A stretch of DNA of 64,000 nucleotides. Origin: Mangrovibacterium lignilyticum (lineage in GTDB: Bacteria; Bacteroidota; Bacteroidia; Bacteroidales; Prolixibacteraceae). This document shows, piece by piece, positions 1 through 10,021 of the stretch. A program made the translations under genes and the position numbers. Positions within the stretch are counted from its first letter, which is position 1. Each line of letters begins with the position of its first letter. Below the pieces are notes generated by a model that saw only the letters and a program-made list of their open reading frames with translations, ran no database searches and was not told where the DNA came from. Location of the stretch: positions 372,001-436,000 of the forward strand of contig NZ_WKLH01000001.1 in the NCBI RefSeq assembly GCF_010882175.1, in the 5' to 3' direction.

Positions 1-457
1 CACCCTGTCGGGGAATGCGCCTTTTTACTACCTCACCAAGCGGGTGGTCGACGGCGCCAAAGGCAACAGCATGGAAGGGCTGGGCGGCGGACGAACCATG
101 CGGGGTGTTTTGCGCAACCGCGTGATTGGCGACGATGTGGCGTTCGGCAACTTTGAACTGCGCAGCCGGATCTGGAATTTTCAATTTAAGAACAACAACT
201 TCTTTGTTGGCCTGAATGGCTTTGTGGATACCGGCAAGGTTACCGGCAAACGCTCGCTCAACTTCTACCCGACCTTTGCAGCGGTCGACACCAAAGATTA
301 CCTCGCCTACGGTGCCGAACGCTGGCACACCAGCTACGGTTTGGGGCTGAAAGTAGGGATGAATGAAAACTTCATTGTATCGTGCGATTACGGACGGGTA
401 ACCAATAAGCGCGACGGAGACTCCGGCGTGTATATTAAGTTGAATTACTTGTTTTAG
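1..457 (+). CDS. Omp85/BamA-like surface antigen, C-terminal part (5' truncated)
   Basis: The reading frame is open from base 2, so the gene begins before the window; only the last about 151 residues are present. They look like the end of a 16-stranded Omp85 barrel: alternating aromatic and polar beta-strands, a GGGRTMRG segment resembling the conserved loop-6 [VI]RG[FY] region, a following FELR strand as in surface antigen D15, and a terminal aromatic residue (ending NYLF). Family members insert or translocate proteins, or lipids, at the outer membrane. Whether this is BamA itself or an accessory Omp85 protein cannot be told without the POTRA part. The GTG at base 44 is internal and not a start. 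A tandem hairpin array follows the stop. Confidence 0.75.
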   Translation, partial: TLSGNAPFYYLTKRVVDGAKGNSMEGLGGGRTMRGVLRNRVIGDDVAFGNFELRSRIWNFQFKNNNFFVGLNGFVDTGKVTGKRSLNFYPTFAAVDTKDYLAYGAERWHTSYGLGLKVGMNENFIVSCDYGRVTNKRDGDSGVYIKLNYLF

Positions 458-904
458 CGGCAGTTTATTCGTCGCTCCATCCCCGATTGCTTCCCGATCC
501 GTTGGAGACGGCGTTAGCATTTGATAATTACCTCACCGAACGGCTGGGCGACCAATTATCGTTTCATAATTGCTTCACCGACGGCTGGGCGACCAATTAT
601 CATTTAATAATTGCTTCACCGACGGCTGGGCGACCAATTATCGTTTGATAATTGCTTCACCGAACGGCTGGGCGACCAATTATCGTTTGATAATTGCTTC
701 ACCGACGGCTGGGCGACCAATTATCGTTTGATAATTGCTTCACCGAACGGCTGGGCGACCAATTATCGTTTCATAATTGCCTCACCGACGGCTGGGCGGC
801 CAATTATCATTTAATAATTGCTTCACCGACGGCCGGGCGACCAATTATCGTTTCATAACACGGACTTCAGGCTGAAAAGGTCGTCACGAACGCATGCGGA
901 ATAA
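458..904. repeat. Tandem array of 41-42 bp hairpin units between convergent genes
   Basis: Eight near-identical units run from about 532 to 858, with one degenerate copy before them (about 490-531). Unit length is 41 or 42 bp depending on GACGG versus GAACGG. Each unit holds a GC-rich half (GGCTGGGCGACC) and an inverted repeat: CAATTATC-GTTT-GATAATTG in the best copies, and 7-bp stems with 6-nt loops in the others. Because 41-bp and 42-bp units are mixed, any reading frame through the array shifts, so short open frames here are not genes. There is no spacer sequence, so this is not a CRISPR array. No U-tract follows the hairpins, so they are not classic terminators. The rest of the gap, 859-904, shows nothing recognisable. 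Confidence 0.9.
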
Positions 905-2179
905 TTACATGAAAGCTTTCAGGAAATAAGCGAGACTTACACCGAGGTAATTCCCGAAAATGTAGCCCAAAGTACCAACGGCGAGGCCCGAAATAATCAC
1001 TTCTTTATTTTTTAAGGCTGACGCGACAATGGGGACAAAGGGCGGCGAAAACGACAAAGCCGAAATGGTAATGATGGTCGTATCGGTGTCGATTTTGAAC
1101 AACCACGACAGGAACACATGAATGATCATGGTGCCAAATACGCCCAACGCGACAAACAAAAACAGGTGGAAAAAGTCGATATTGAAGAGGGCTGTCAGGT
1201 CGGCCATGCTGGCTACCAGCAACGAAAAAATGAGAATGAGATACATGCCCAGCGAGAACGATTGCTTCAGGCGATTGATCGCCGGAACCAAGCTGCAGGC
1301 AACGCCCAGCGTGGTAATTCCCAGGATAACCGCAACCATTTGAGCCGACTTGGGCACCAGCAGGCTGATACCTCCGGCCACCGCGAAAATGAGAACCGAC
1401 AAGCCAAAAGCTTTGGCCATTTCGATGATGCCCTCCCGGGTAAGCATGTCGTTGAACTCTTCGCTGTTCGCTTCAACCTGCTCCAGATCGACCTGTTTCA
1501 ACGACGATTTAAACGGCGGTAAAAAGCGGTTCAGCAGCGACTGGGCCACGGTAATCAGTAAAATAAGGAAGCCGAAACCGGCTACAATTTCATAGGTGTT
1601 CACCAGGATGAAAATATTCGGATCGACGTCGAGCGCCGTAGCAATCGCAGCCAGGTTGGGCGTTCCGCCGGTATAAATCCCCACCAGCATACCGCCAATT
1701 TTCCAGGCGTCGGGGATGTGGTTCTTTAAAATGAAAAATCCGATGATAATCACCGTCACCAGCGAAACAATTCCCAGCACCATCGAAAGCATTGCCCGGC
1801 GGGCCAGGTGCAACCATCGTTTAACGTCGAGCGAAAACAGCAACAGCGGAATAGCCAGCGGAATGGTAATGGTCATCAGCACTTCCTGCAACTGCGCAAT
1901 CTGATTCGGCAAAAAATCAGCCAGTGTAATCACCCCTTGTTGCAGCAAATCGTTCATCCGTTCCGCCGGAAAATAAGCTTGTCCTTCCAACAGCATTCGC
2001 AGGCCATCCGAAATCTTGGGCATCAAGCCAACATTGCCCAGCAACACCCCAACCATGTAGGCCAACACCACCGCTCCGACCTTATTTAAAAACATCGATT
2101 TCTTCGTCAGAAAAACAATGACAGCGGGGAAGAACACATAAAAAATCAGTAATAAAACAATCATCTGTTTCAGGTTCAA
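905..2179 (-). CDS. DUF819 family membrane protein
   Basis: 424 residues, strongly hydrophobic, with about 10-11 predicted membrane helices. The order and motifs match the DUF819 (YjcL-like) family, including a GIYTGGTPNLAAIA segment near residues 167-180 between helices and a PPFVPIVASALK segment near the end. A central hydrophilic stretch (about 215-245) separates two halves. DUF819 proteins are inner-membrane proteins of unknown function that resemble secondary transporters with inverted repeats; no substrate can be assigned. The gene lies 49 bp downstream of the NhaC-type antiporter gene on the same strand, so the two may be co-transcribed. Confidence 0.8.
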   Translation of the reverse strand: MNLKQMIVLLLIFYVFFPAVIVFLTKKSMFLNKVGAVVLAYMVGVLLGNVGLMPKISDGLRMLLEGQAYFPAERMNDLLQQGVITLADFLPNQIAQLQEVLMTITIPLAIPLLLFSLDVKRWLHLARRAMLSMVLGIVSLVTVIIIGFFILKNHIPDAWKIGGMLVGIYTGGTPNLAAIATALDVDPNIFILVNTYEIVAGFGFLILLITVAQSLLNRFLPPFKSSLKQVDLEQVEANSEEFNDMLTREGIIEMAKAFGLSVLIFAVAGGISLLVPKSAQMVAVILGITTLGVACSLVPAINRLKQSFSLGMYLILIFSLLVASMADLTALFNIDFFHLFLFVALGVFGTMIIHVFLSWLFKIDTDTTIITISALSFSPPFVPIVASALKNKEVIISGLAVGTLGYIFGNYLGVSLAYFLKAFM

Positions 2180-2228
2180 ACGTTCTGTGTATTCACTTCA
2201 TGAATAGAAGATACAACTAGCTGCTAAA

Positions 2229-3680
2229 TTAATCTTCTTTTACCGGAACTTCGGCTGTTTGGTACCGTCTTATTTTAATATTCAGGTAAGCAAACAAGAT
2301 CGACATGAGCGGACTAATCAGGTTGAAGAACGCGTAGGGCAGGTAGTCGAAGGTACCCACACCCAGCACGCGCGATTGCGTGGCGCCGCAGGTATTCCAC
2401 GGAATCAGCACCGAAGTCATCGTCCCGGCATCTTCCAGCGTCCGGCTTAGCACCTCCGGTTTCAGCCCTTTATCCCGGTACGATTTGCGGTACATGCGCC
2501 CCGGAACAACAATCGAAATATATTGATCGGAAGCTGTTGCGTTGAAGAAAATACAGGTCACAACTGTCGATGTCACCAGCGATCCGGTTGAATTGGCCCA
2601 ATTAATAATTGGCCGGGTTAACCGGGCCAGCAAGCCCCCCGACTCCATGATTCCGCCAAAAACCATGGCCGACAAAATCAGCCAGATGGTGTCGAGCATA
2701 CCGGCCATACCGGAAGTGTGCAGCAACTCATTCACATCGGCATCGGGCGTCACGATGGCAATATCGCCAAACATGGCCTGCATAAAACTGACGTACGAGG
2801 CTTCCGCGTAATTCGACACATTCCCGGCCAGTTCTTCAACAATATGCGGCTGAAAAATAATCGCCGCCAAGCCGCCCAACAAGGTACCAATCATGAGAGC
2901 AGGCACCGGCGGCACCTTTTTGATAATGATCACAAACAGGATAATCGGAACGACGAACAACCAGGGCGACGTATTAAATGCCCCGTGAATAGCCGATTTT
3001 ACATCAGCCACGTCAACCACCGCTTCCGCAAAATTGTAGTTCAAACCAATAACCAGAAAGATGAGTAAGGTTAGAATGAAACTGGGGGTCGTGGTCAAAA
3101 GCATATACCGGATGTGGGTAAACAAGTCGGTTCCCGCCATTGCCGGGGCCAGGTTTGTGGTGTCGCTCAACGGCGAAATCTTATCCCCGAAGTAGGCGCC
3201 CGAGATAATCGCTCCGGCAACAACCGCTTCGTTCATGCCAATCGCTTTTCCGATCCCCAGCAAAGCCACACCAATCGTCGCAATGGTCGACCACGAGCTA
3301 CCGGTAGCCAGCGACACAATGGCACTCACCACCACCGCGGTCACTAAAAATATCTGTGGGTTAATAATATCGAGTCCGTAATAAATCAAAGCCGGAACAA
3401 TGCCACTCAGCATCCAGGTTCCGGCGAGGGAACCGATCAGCAGCAAAATCAACATCGACGGCATGGCCGAGCCAATGGTGTTAACGACATTCTCCATGGT
3501 CTTGTCCCAAGCCTGCCCGTTGCGCCGAACAATGATCCCGGCGATCGTTGCGGCCAGCAACAAAGCCACCTGGTTCGAACCCGCCAGGGTATCGTCAAAG
3601 AAAATCACATTTAAGGTTAGCAAGGCAATTAAAAACAAAATGGGAAGCAGTGCCTCCAGAAAGGATGGTTCTCGTTTCAT
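2229..3680 (-). CDS. nhaC: NhaC-family Na+/H+ antiporter
   Basis: 483 residues with about 11-12 membrane helices. The diagnostic NhaC blocks are present: GSSWSTIAT (about 127-135) and GAYFGDKISPLSDTTNLAPA (161-180), plus a GTMTSVLIPWNTCG block near residue 410. Family members exchange external protons for internal sodium in the inner membrane and support pH and sodium homeostasis, fitting a marine or saline habitat; some relatives instead exchange malate and lactate (MleN type), so the substrate is not certain. The ATG start precedes a basic N-terminus. The gene leads a two-gene unit with the DUF819 gene. Confidence 0.88.
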   Translation of the reverse strand: MKREPSFLEALLPILFLIALLTLNVIFFDDTLAGSNQVALLLAATIAGIIVRRNGQAWDKTMENVVNTIGSAMPSMLILLLIGSLAGTWMLSGIVPALIYYGLDIINPQIFLVTAVVVSAIVSLATGSSWSTIATIGVALLGIGKAIGMNEAVVAGAIISGAYFGDKISPLSDTTNLAPAMAGTDLFTHIRYMLLTTTPSFILTLLIFLVIGLNYNFAEAVVDVADVKSAIHGAFNTSPWLFVVPIILFVIIIKKVPPVPALMIGTLLGGLAAIIFQPHIVEELAGNVSNYAEASYVSFMQAMFGDIAIVTPDADVNELLHTSGMAGMLDTIWLILSAMVFGGIMESGGLLARLTRPIINWANSTGSLVTSTVVTCIFFNATASDQYISIVVPGRMYRKSYRDKGLKPEVLSRTLEDAGTMTSVLIPWNTCGATQSRVLGVGTFDYLPYAFFNLISPLMSILFAYLNIKIRRYQTAEVPVKED

Positions 3681-3947
3681 GCAGAAAAATAAATTACATT
3701 AAAATTGCGTTTGGGAACAAGGCTGATTCCGGAATTTTACTCTTCCAGCCGAAAAACACCCCCTCTTTTCAATACCCCTTTCGAATATTTTTTAAATAAC
3801 GGAATAATCTCTGAGTTGAGAAAAAGCAAAAAAATAAAAACTTGTTTTTGGCCTTAAAAAATAATATCTATGCTTAGTGAGTTATTAATGTGGATAACCC
3901 GTGCTTATTCGGAAGTTCAACAACTGGTTTTTCTAACTTAACGTGGT

Positions 3948-6900
3948 ATGTACCTGAAAAGAATTCTTTTATCTCTATCAACAATTATTGTTGTTTTTTT
4001 GCTTTTTGCCCAGCAGGATGAAATTCATTTTATTGTTGATGGGCGCCTAACTTCTGATGACGGGAAAAGCGATGGCGCAACAATCACAATCTCCAGAGAC
4101 GGACAAAACCAGGAAGTTATCACACCCCCGCGAACCGGGAAATTCTATTTCGAACTGGAATACAACCACGAATACCGGCTGCTCTTCAAACGCGAAGGAT
4201 TCTTTCAGAAGATCATTATCATCTCCACCTTCGTACCAACCGAAGTGCTTGAAAAGAATAACAAGTTTCCGCCGATGTCGTTTGTGCTGAATCTTTTCGA
4301 AGAGACCAACATCATCGACCAGTCGTTCACCATCAAACCGGTAGCCCGCGTTTTCTACAACTCCAACATCGACAATTTCGATTCTGAGATCTACCTCTCG
4401 GATGCCCAATTGCGCGAACAGATTCTGGCTGCCGAGGCTGCCAAAGATGCGCTGGCTTCCGAATCCCGGAGCATCGGGCGGGCCGACGAAATGGAACAGG
4501 CTGCCCTGGAAAAGCAATACGACAAAACCATTGCCGAGGCTGACGCGCTTTACCACAAAAAAAGCTACGAGGCTGCTGTTGGCCGGTTCCGCGATGCGTT
4601 GATGCTCTTCAGCGACCGCTCCTACCCGAAAGACCGGATTGCAGAAATCCAGGACTTGCTGGCAGCCCTGCAGTTGGCCGAAGAAGCCGAACAAAACTAC
4701 CTGGCTGCCATTAAAGCCGGCGACGAACAGTTTACGGCAACGCAATATAACGGGGCAATCACGTCGTATCAAAAAGCACTCGAATACAAAGCCAAAGACA
4801 AATATGCCACCGACCGCATTTCGGAGTCCGAAAAGTTAATGAAGGAACAGTTGGGCAACATGCAATACAACGAATTGGTTGCCCGTGCTGATGAAGCTTT
4901 TAACGGACAGGTGTACAACGAGGCCAAAGGCTTGTACCAGCAGGCTGTCGACATGCGTCCGCGCGATTCGCAGTACCCCCGCGACCAAATTAAAAAGATT
5001 GATCTGGAGATTGCCCGGCTGGCTAAGTTGAAAGATCTGGAAGAACAATATGCCGTTGCCATGAGTCAGGGAAATGCTTCGTTTGATGCCGCCGCCTACC
5101 CCGCCGCGTTGACTTCCTTTAAAAGCGCACTCAGCCTTAAACCGGGAGATGAAGCAGCTCAAAGCCGCATTGCCGATACCGAAGCAGCCATGCAACTTTT
5201 GGCAGACACCCGGAAATATGAAGAGCTGATTGCCAAAGCCGACGAATGGTTCGACAAGGAAGAACTGCCAACGTCAAAAGGTTTTTACCAGCAAGCGTTG
5301 GAGGTGAAACCAACCGAACAACATCCGAAGGACCGAATTGCCGAGATTGACCGCCGGATGCAGTTCAACCAGCAATTCGAGGAACTGCTGGCAGAGGCGA
5401 ACAATCGTTTTGCACAAAAGGAATACAGCCAGGCAAAATCGAAATACCAACAGGTTCTGACACTGAAAGCCGATCACGAACTATCGAAAAGCCGGATTGC
5501 CGAAATCGACCAAATCCTGGCACAACAAGATCTGGATGCGCAATATGCATCAGCAATTGCCTCGGCCGACCAGGCATTCAACACCCAACAATATGTTGTT
5601 GCCAAAGGAAATTACCAGCAAGCGCTTGAATTGAAACCGCAGGAAAAATATCCGCAGGACCAGCTTTTGAAGATTGATGCTGAGCTGAAAAAACTAGCGG
5701 ATCAGGCAGCACTGGAGGAACAATATCAAGCTTTCATGCAGCAAGGCAACACTGCTTTTGATGCGAAAAACTACCCCAGCGCGATTACAGCTTATCAAGG
5801 CGCGTTAGGCGTAAAAGCAAATGATGCGGCAGCAACAGCCCGACTGGCCGAAAGCCGCGAGTTGTTGGCGCAGATCGAAACAAAAAGCCAATACGATCAG
5901 TTCATCGCGTCGGCGGATGACGCGTTCCATGCGGAAGAATTGCAGAACGCCAAAGGCTTGTATACCGAGGCCCTCAAGCTAATTCCAACAGAAACCTATC
6001 CCCGCGACCAAATTAAACTGATCGATGAACGGCTCAAGTTGGCTGCTGATTTCGATCAGCTAATGGCCCGCGCCGACGACTCGTTTGACCGGAAGCAATA
6101 CACCGCTGCCAAACCATTGTACCAGGAAGCGCTAACATTGATTCCAACCAATGAAAGGGCTCAAAACCGAATTGCTGAAATCGATCGGATACTGGCACTA
6201 CAGGATTTGGAGAAACAATACAGCGACCTGCTGGCAATAGCTGATCAGGCATTTGCCGCCAAGCAATACGAGCCGGCAAAAAACAACTATCAGCAGGCAT
6301 CGGATTTAAAACCGGAAGAGGTTTATCCGAAGGAGCAGATTCAAAAAATTGATCAGGAACTGGCCCGGTTGGCACAATTGAATGCCGACTATGACGAGGC
6401 TATTCGTGAGGGCGACCGTCTGCTGGCGGCTAACAGTTTCGATCCGGCCATTGGCCAATACCAACAGGCATTAAAATTGAAACCGGCAGAAACTTACCCT
6501 GCCGAACAAATTGCCCGGGCCAGGCAGTTGCAGGCTGACTTCCTGAAAACGGCCCAATTGGAACGTTCCTACAAGGCCTATATCGCCAAGGCCGACTCCC
6601 TGTTTGAGTTGACCAGCTATCGTCCGTCGAGAGAAAATTATGCCGACGCCAGTCGACTGAAACCGGCTGAACAGTACCCGAGAGATAAAATGGCTGAGAT
6701 CGATGCCATTCTCGCAGAACTGCAACACCAGCAGGAAGTACTCGCCGAGCATAACCGGGCCTATGCAGCTGCCATTGAGCGCGGCGATGGTGCTTTCAAA
6801 ACGAAGGATTTTGAAACGGCCATTGATGCCTATACCGAGGCTCATCTGTTGAAGGAAGAAGAGGAATATCCGGTTAAACAACTCGCAGAGATTGAACGGC

Positions 6901-8807
6901 TAAAAGCTGCGGCGCTGGAACAAGCTTACCAAGCGGCCATCGCAAAAGCCGACGGCTTATACAATAACAATGAATTGGCATTGGCCAAACCCGAGTATCA
7001 ACATGCCTTGTCGATTAAAGCAAATGATGCCTATGCGATCAGCCAAATAGCACTGATTGATCAAAAGCTGCAGGATGCGGCTCTTGCCGAAGCTGAGAGA
7101 CAAAAGCTGGAAGCTGCGTATGCCGCCAAAATTGCTGCAGCCGACCAGGCGTTCAACGCTGAAAACTACACGGGAGCAAAACCACTTTACCAGGAAGCGC
7201 AAAACCTGAAAGTTAACGAGAAATATCCGGCCGACCAGATTGTAATAATTGACGGGATTCTGCTTCAACTGGCTCAACAGGCCGAATTGGATGCACAATA
7301 CAACCAAGCAATGACGTCGGCAAAATCGTCCTTCGAGCAAGACTTGCTGGATGATGCCTTAACTTATTACAAACAGGCAGCTGGCCTGAAACCTCAGGAA
7401 CCGGAACCGCCGCAACGTATTAGCGAGATTGAGCAGCTTCAGGCACAACGGGCAGAAGAAGCGCGCCTGGCGGCAGAAGCAGAAGCGCTGCGTTTGGCCA
7501 CAGAGAAAGCCGCCAGAGAAAAGTATGACGCTGCCATTGCTTTAGGCGACGCGTCGTTCGCGAAAAAGGAATATGATAAAGCCTACACTGCTTACAAGGA
7601 TGCCTTAACTGTTTTCCCGGACGAGCAATATCCAAAAGACAAAATGGCTGAGATTGACAACATCCTGACGCAATTGGCACAAGCAGAACTGGCACGTCAG
7701 CAAAAAGCGCGTGAGGATTCAATTGCCGGAGCGAATTTGGTAGCCTACAATCAGAAAATCAAAGAAGCCGAAGACTTTATCGATCAGCAAAAACTGGAGA
7801 ATGCTGTGGGTAGCTACCGCGAAGCCATCACAATTCTGCCGGAAAAAGAACCGGTCGTTCAACCTAAAATAAAAGAACTTGAACAACTGATCGCACAAAT
7901 TGCCAAGCTCGACGCCGACTACCAAGCTGCCATTCAAAAGGCCGATGAACAGTTTAACAGCGAGACATGGACTGGAGCTAAGACAAACTACCAGTTGGCC
8001 CTGACTTTTAAACCGCAGGAAAGCTACCCGAAAGAGCAAATTGAAATAATTGACCTGAAGCTCAAAGAAATTGAACTTGAGGCGGAACGGGCTAAAGCAG
8101 CGGAGAAAACAAATGCCGCGTACAACGAAGCTATCAAAATCGCTGATGAGAACTTCAACAAGAAGGATTATACGGTGGCACAATTCTACTATCAGAAAGC
8201 GTTGGGAATTCAACCACAGAATCCTTATCCGCAGCAACGTTTGGACGAAATCAGCAAACTGATTGACCAGTCATTGGCAGCCGATCAAATTAAGGCTTAC
8301 AACGATGCCATCAGCAAAGCCGACACCGAGTTTGACCGCAAAGGATACACGCTGGCCCGGTTCTATTACAACAAAGCACTCGAAATAAAATCGTGGGAGC
8401 AATATCCGAAAGACCGCATCAAAGAAATTGGCAAGTTGACCAACACGCTGCTTTCACAACGGGAAGAGCAAGATTATCTAAATTGGATCAGTACGGCCGA
8501 TGAAGCCTTTGTCAATAAAGATTTCGCTGTTGCCCGCTCCTACTATCGACGTGCTTTAGCATTGAAAAAAGATGAGCCATATCCATCAATTAAATTGGCT
8601 GAAGTTCAAAAAGAAGTAGAAAAAATACAGGATCAACAAAGCGAAAAAGAATACAATGATGCGGTTACAGAAGCTGACAAGGCTTTTGAAAACAAGAACT
8701 ACAGTATTGCCAGATTCTATTATAACAAAGCTTTGGGATTGCGTCCGAATGAGACATATCCGAAAAATCAACTTCAGTTAATTAAAGAAGCAATTGGTGG
8801 TAATTAA
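3948..8807 (+). CDS. Giant secreted protein with 24 TPR-like repeats
   Basis: 1619 residues. An N-terminal hydrophobic segment (about 5-20) looks like a signal peptide or anchor. Residues about 25-130 form a beta-rich domain like those that precede TPRs in Bacteroidota envelope proteins. From about 175 to the end I count 24 imperfect repeats of 53-75 residues, each of the form Y..AI..AD..F....Y..AK..Y..AL.LKP.E.YP..QI..ID, i.e. one TPR-like helical pair plus a linker helix. Two subtypes are mixed: most have an A-D pair before the first aromatic, while about six (repeats 2, 4, 8, 12, 14, 18) have G-D or G-N and often end with an R-[IL]-A pattern. Linkers between repeats 14 and 20 carry charged coiled-coil extensions. 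Probably a periplasmic or peptidoglycan-side scaffold; function unknown. It is transcribed alone, convergent with the histidine kinase gene. Confidence 0.85.
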   Translation: MYLKRILLSLSTIIVVFLLFAQQDEIHFIVDGRLTSDDGKSDGATITISRDGQNQEVITPPRTGKFYFELEYNHEYRLLFKREGFFQKIIIISTFVPTEVLEKNNKFPPMSFVLNLFEETNIIDQSFTIKPVARVFYNSNIDNFDSEIYLSDAQLREQILAAEAAKDALASESRSIGRADEMEQAALEKQYDKTIAEADALYHKKSYEAAVGRFRDALMLFSDRSYPKDRIAEIQDLLAALQLAEEAEQNYLAAIKAGDEQFTATQYNGAITSYQKALEYKAKDKYATDRISESEKLMKEQLGNMQYNELVARADEAFNGQVYNEAKGLYQQAVDMRPRDSQYPRDQIKKIDLEIARLAKLKDLEEQYAVAMSQGNASFDAAAYPAALTSFKSALSLKPGDEAAQSRIADTEAAMQLLADTRKYEELIAKADEWFDKEELPTSKGFYQQALEVKPTEQHPKDRIAEIDRRMQFNQQFEELLAEANNRFAQKEYSQAKSKYQQVLTLKADHELSKSRIAEIDQILAQQDLDAQYASAIASADQAFNTQQYVVAKGNYQQALELKPQEKYPQDQLLKIDAELKKLADQAALEEQYQAFMQQGNTAFDAKNYPSAITAYQGALGVKANDAAATARLAESRELLAQIETKSQYDQFIASADDAFHAEELQNAKGLYTEALKLIPTETYPRDQIKLIDERLKLAADFDQLMARADDSFDRKQYTAAKPLYQEALTLIPTNERAQNRIAEIDRILALQDLEKQYSDLLAIADQAFAAKQYEPAKNNYQQASDLKPEEVYPKEQIQKIDQELARLAQLNADYDEAIREGDRLLAANSFDPAIGQYQQALKLKPAETYPAEQIARARQLQADFLKTAQLERSYKAYIAKADSLFELTSYRPSRENYADASRLKPAEQYPRDKMAEIDAILAELQHQQEVLAEHNRAYAAAIERGDGAFKTKDFETAIDAYTEAHLLKEEEEYPVKQLAEIERLKAAALEQAYQAAIAKADGLYNNNELALAKPEYQHALSIKANDAYAISQIALIDQKLQDAALAEAERQKLEAAYAAKIAAADQAFNAENYTGAKPLYQEAQNLKVNEKYPADQIVIIDGILLQLAQQAELDAQYNQAMTSAKSSFEQDLLDDALTYYKQAAGLKPQEPEPPQRISEIEQLQAQRAEEARLAAEAEALRLATEKAAREKYDAAIALGDASFAKKEYDKAYTAYKDALTVFPDEQYPKDKMAEIDNILTQLAQAELARQQKAREDSIAGANLVAYNQKIKEAEDFIDQQKLENAVGSYREAITILPEKEPVVQPKIKELEQLIAQIAKLDADYQAAIQKADEQFNSETWTGAKTNYQLALTFKPQESYPKEQIEIIDLKLKEIELEAERAKAAEKTNAAYNEAIKIADENFNKKDYTVAQFYYQKALGIQPQNPYPQQRLDEISKLIDQSLAADQIKAYNDAISKADTEFDRKGYTLARFYYNKALEIKSWEQYPKDRIKEIGKLTNTLLSQREEQDYLNWISTADEAFVNKDFAVARSYYRRALALKKDEPYPSIKLAEVQKEVEKIQDQQSEKEYNDAVTEADKAFENKNYSIARFYYNKALGLRPNETYPKNQLQLIKEAIGGN

Positions 8808-8844
8808 AGATCCGGAGAAAGGAACAGAAGAATAAATAAAAGAC

Positions 8845-9969
8845 TTAAATAGATTCAGGGATCTCAATATAAAAGGTGGTCCCTGTTTCTGTATCACTCG
8901 AAAAGTTGACTTTCCCTTTCAGGTAACGCTCGCCCAACAGTTTCATGCTATAGGTTCCCAAGCCCCTGTTTTTGCCTTTTGTAGAGTATGAACGCTGGAA
9001 AAGCTGGTTACGAACATCATCCTCCATATAGGTTTGATTATGCACTTCAATACGCACTTTGCCGGCTGAAATAGAAGCCTGAATCCGAATCTCTTTGCCT
9101 CTCATAATAGCCTCGAGGGCATTCTTAGCCATATTGAACACAACCCGGGTCAACAAAACGCGATCGGTCGTAAATTGAGCGTTATCAGTATGATCTTGAA
9201 TAATGATGTTGCGTTCAAAAGCTTCCTGACAATACTTGACTTTATCGCTAACCTCTTTCAGAAAGCTCAGCATTTCAACTTTCTCTGTGGAGATTTCCAG
9301 CTCACCTTTTTCGGCCTCCAGCATTTGTTGCTGAGCCTTAATTTCTTCAATTATCTGAGAACTTAGAGAAGAAGCAATCTCAAGAAACTCATTCGGATCC
9401 GTATCTTGAGTTTCCGGCAATAAACTTAAAATACCCTTCAGACTGCCGGCCATATTAATGATATCGTGAAAGAAAATCCGTTCTAAAATCTCCCGCCGTT
9501 TTTGATCGGTGATATCAACGACCGAAACAATCATATAATCATTCTCGAAATGAAAAGGCGTTGCTGTAATTTCAAGGTCGTATTGTTCGGTATGCCCTTT
9601 CATCGCCCTGATCAAGCGACACTCATTCACAACGGTTGTTTTATGCGTCCAGAAATCATTAAAAGCATAGTTCGCTCCACAATATTTGCATTTATCAGTT
9701 GTTCCGCAAACCGATTCCGGACTGAGCAAATTGACACAATTCATGACTTCACCGAAGCGCAATCCAAAGATGTCACGTTCAATATCGATGCCGTATTTTA
9801 GAAGGAGCTTTTCGTTCGCAAAGACAATTTTGTTTTGGTGATTGAGAATACAGATAACGGAAGAAGTCTCGGACAAAAGTTCTTTGACCAATTGAATATT
9901 TTCAATTGATATTTGCTGATCCAAAGCCAGACCTAAGAAATCTCTTCCGATATTTTGCCCGTTCTTCAT
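8845..9969 (-). CDS. PAS-domain sensor histidine kinase (soluble)
   Basis: 374 residues without a membrane segment, so a cytosolic sensor. A PAS domain spans about 28-155 and contains a cysteine cluster (C78, C88, C94, C97, C117, with CGTTDKCKYCG as the core). The phosphoacceptor region is FFHDIINMAG with H168. The HATPase_c domain follows, with an N-box NMAKNALEA near 284 and the G2-type block GLGTYSMKLLGERYL near 335-350. Known relatives with this H-box phosphorylate a partner response regulator. No regulator gene is adjacent; the nearest is a single-domain receiver at 19.7 kb. The Cys-rich loop could hold a metal or respond to redox, which is inference. Confidence 0.85.
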   Translation of the reverse strand: MKNGQNIGRDFLGLALDQQISIENIQLVKELLSETSSVICILNHQNKIVFANEKLLLKYGIDIERDIFGLRFGEVMNCVNLLSPESVCGTTDKCKYCGANYAFNDFWTHKTTVVNECRLIRAMKGHTEQYDLEITATPFHFENDYMIVSVVDITDQKRREILERIFFHDIINMAGSLKGILSLLPETQDTDPNEFLEIASSLSSQIIEEIKAQQQMLEAEKGELEISTEKVEMLSFLKEVSDKVKYCQEAFERNIIIQDHTDNAQFTTDRVLLTRVVFNMAKNALEAIMRGKEIRIQASISAGKVRIEVHNQTYMEDDVRNQLFQRSYSTKGKNRGLGTYSMKLLGERYLKGKVNFSSDTETGTTFYIEIPESI

Positions 9970-10021
9970 ACAGTGTAAGCTTAGGCCTAAATATAGAAAG
10001 GAATTATTTTAATTCAAATGT

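Noticed and set aside
611-814. Open frame through the hairpin array
   Set aside because: It is repeat sequence with mixed 41/42-bp units and no start signal.
490-858. CRISPR array
   Set aside because: Units are contiguous with no unique spacers and no cas genes lie nearby.
4047-4772. Long minus-strand frames inside the TPR gene
   Set aside because: They mirror the codon pattern of the plus-strand repeats and have no plausible protein features.
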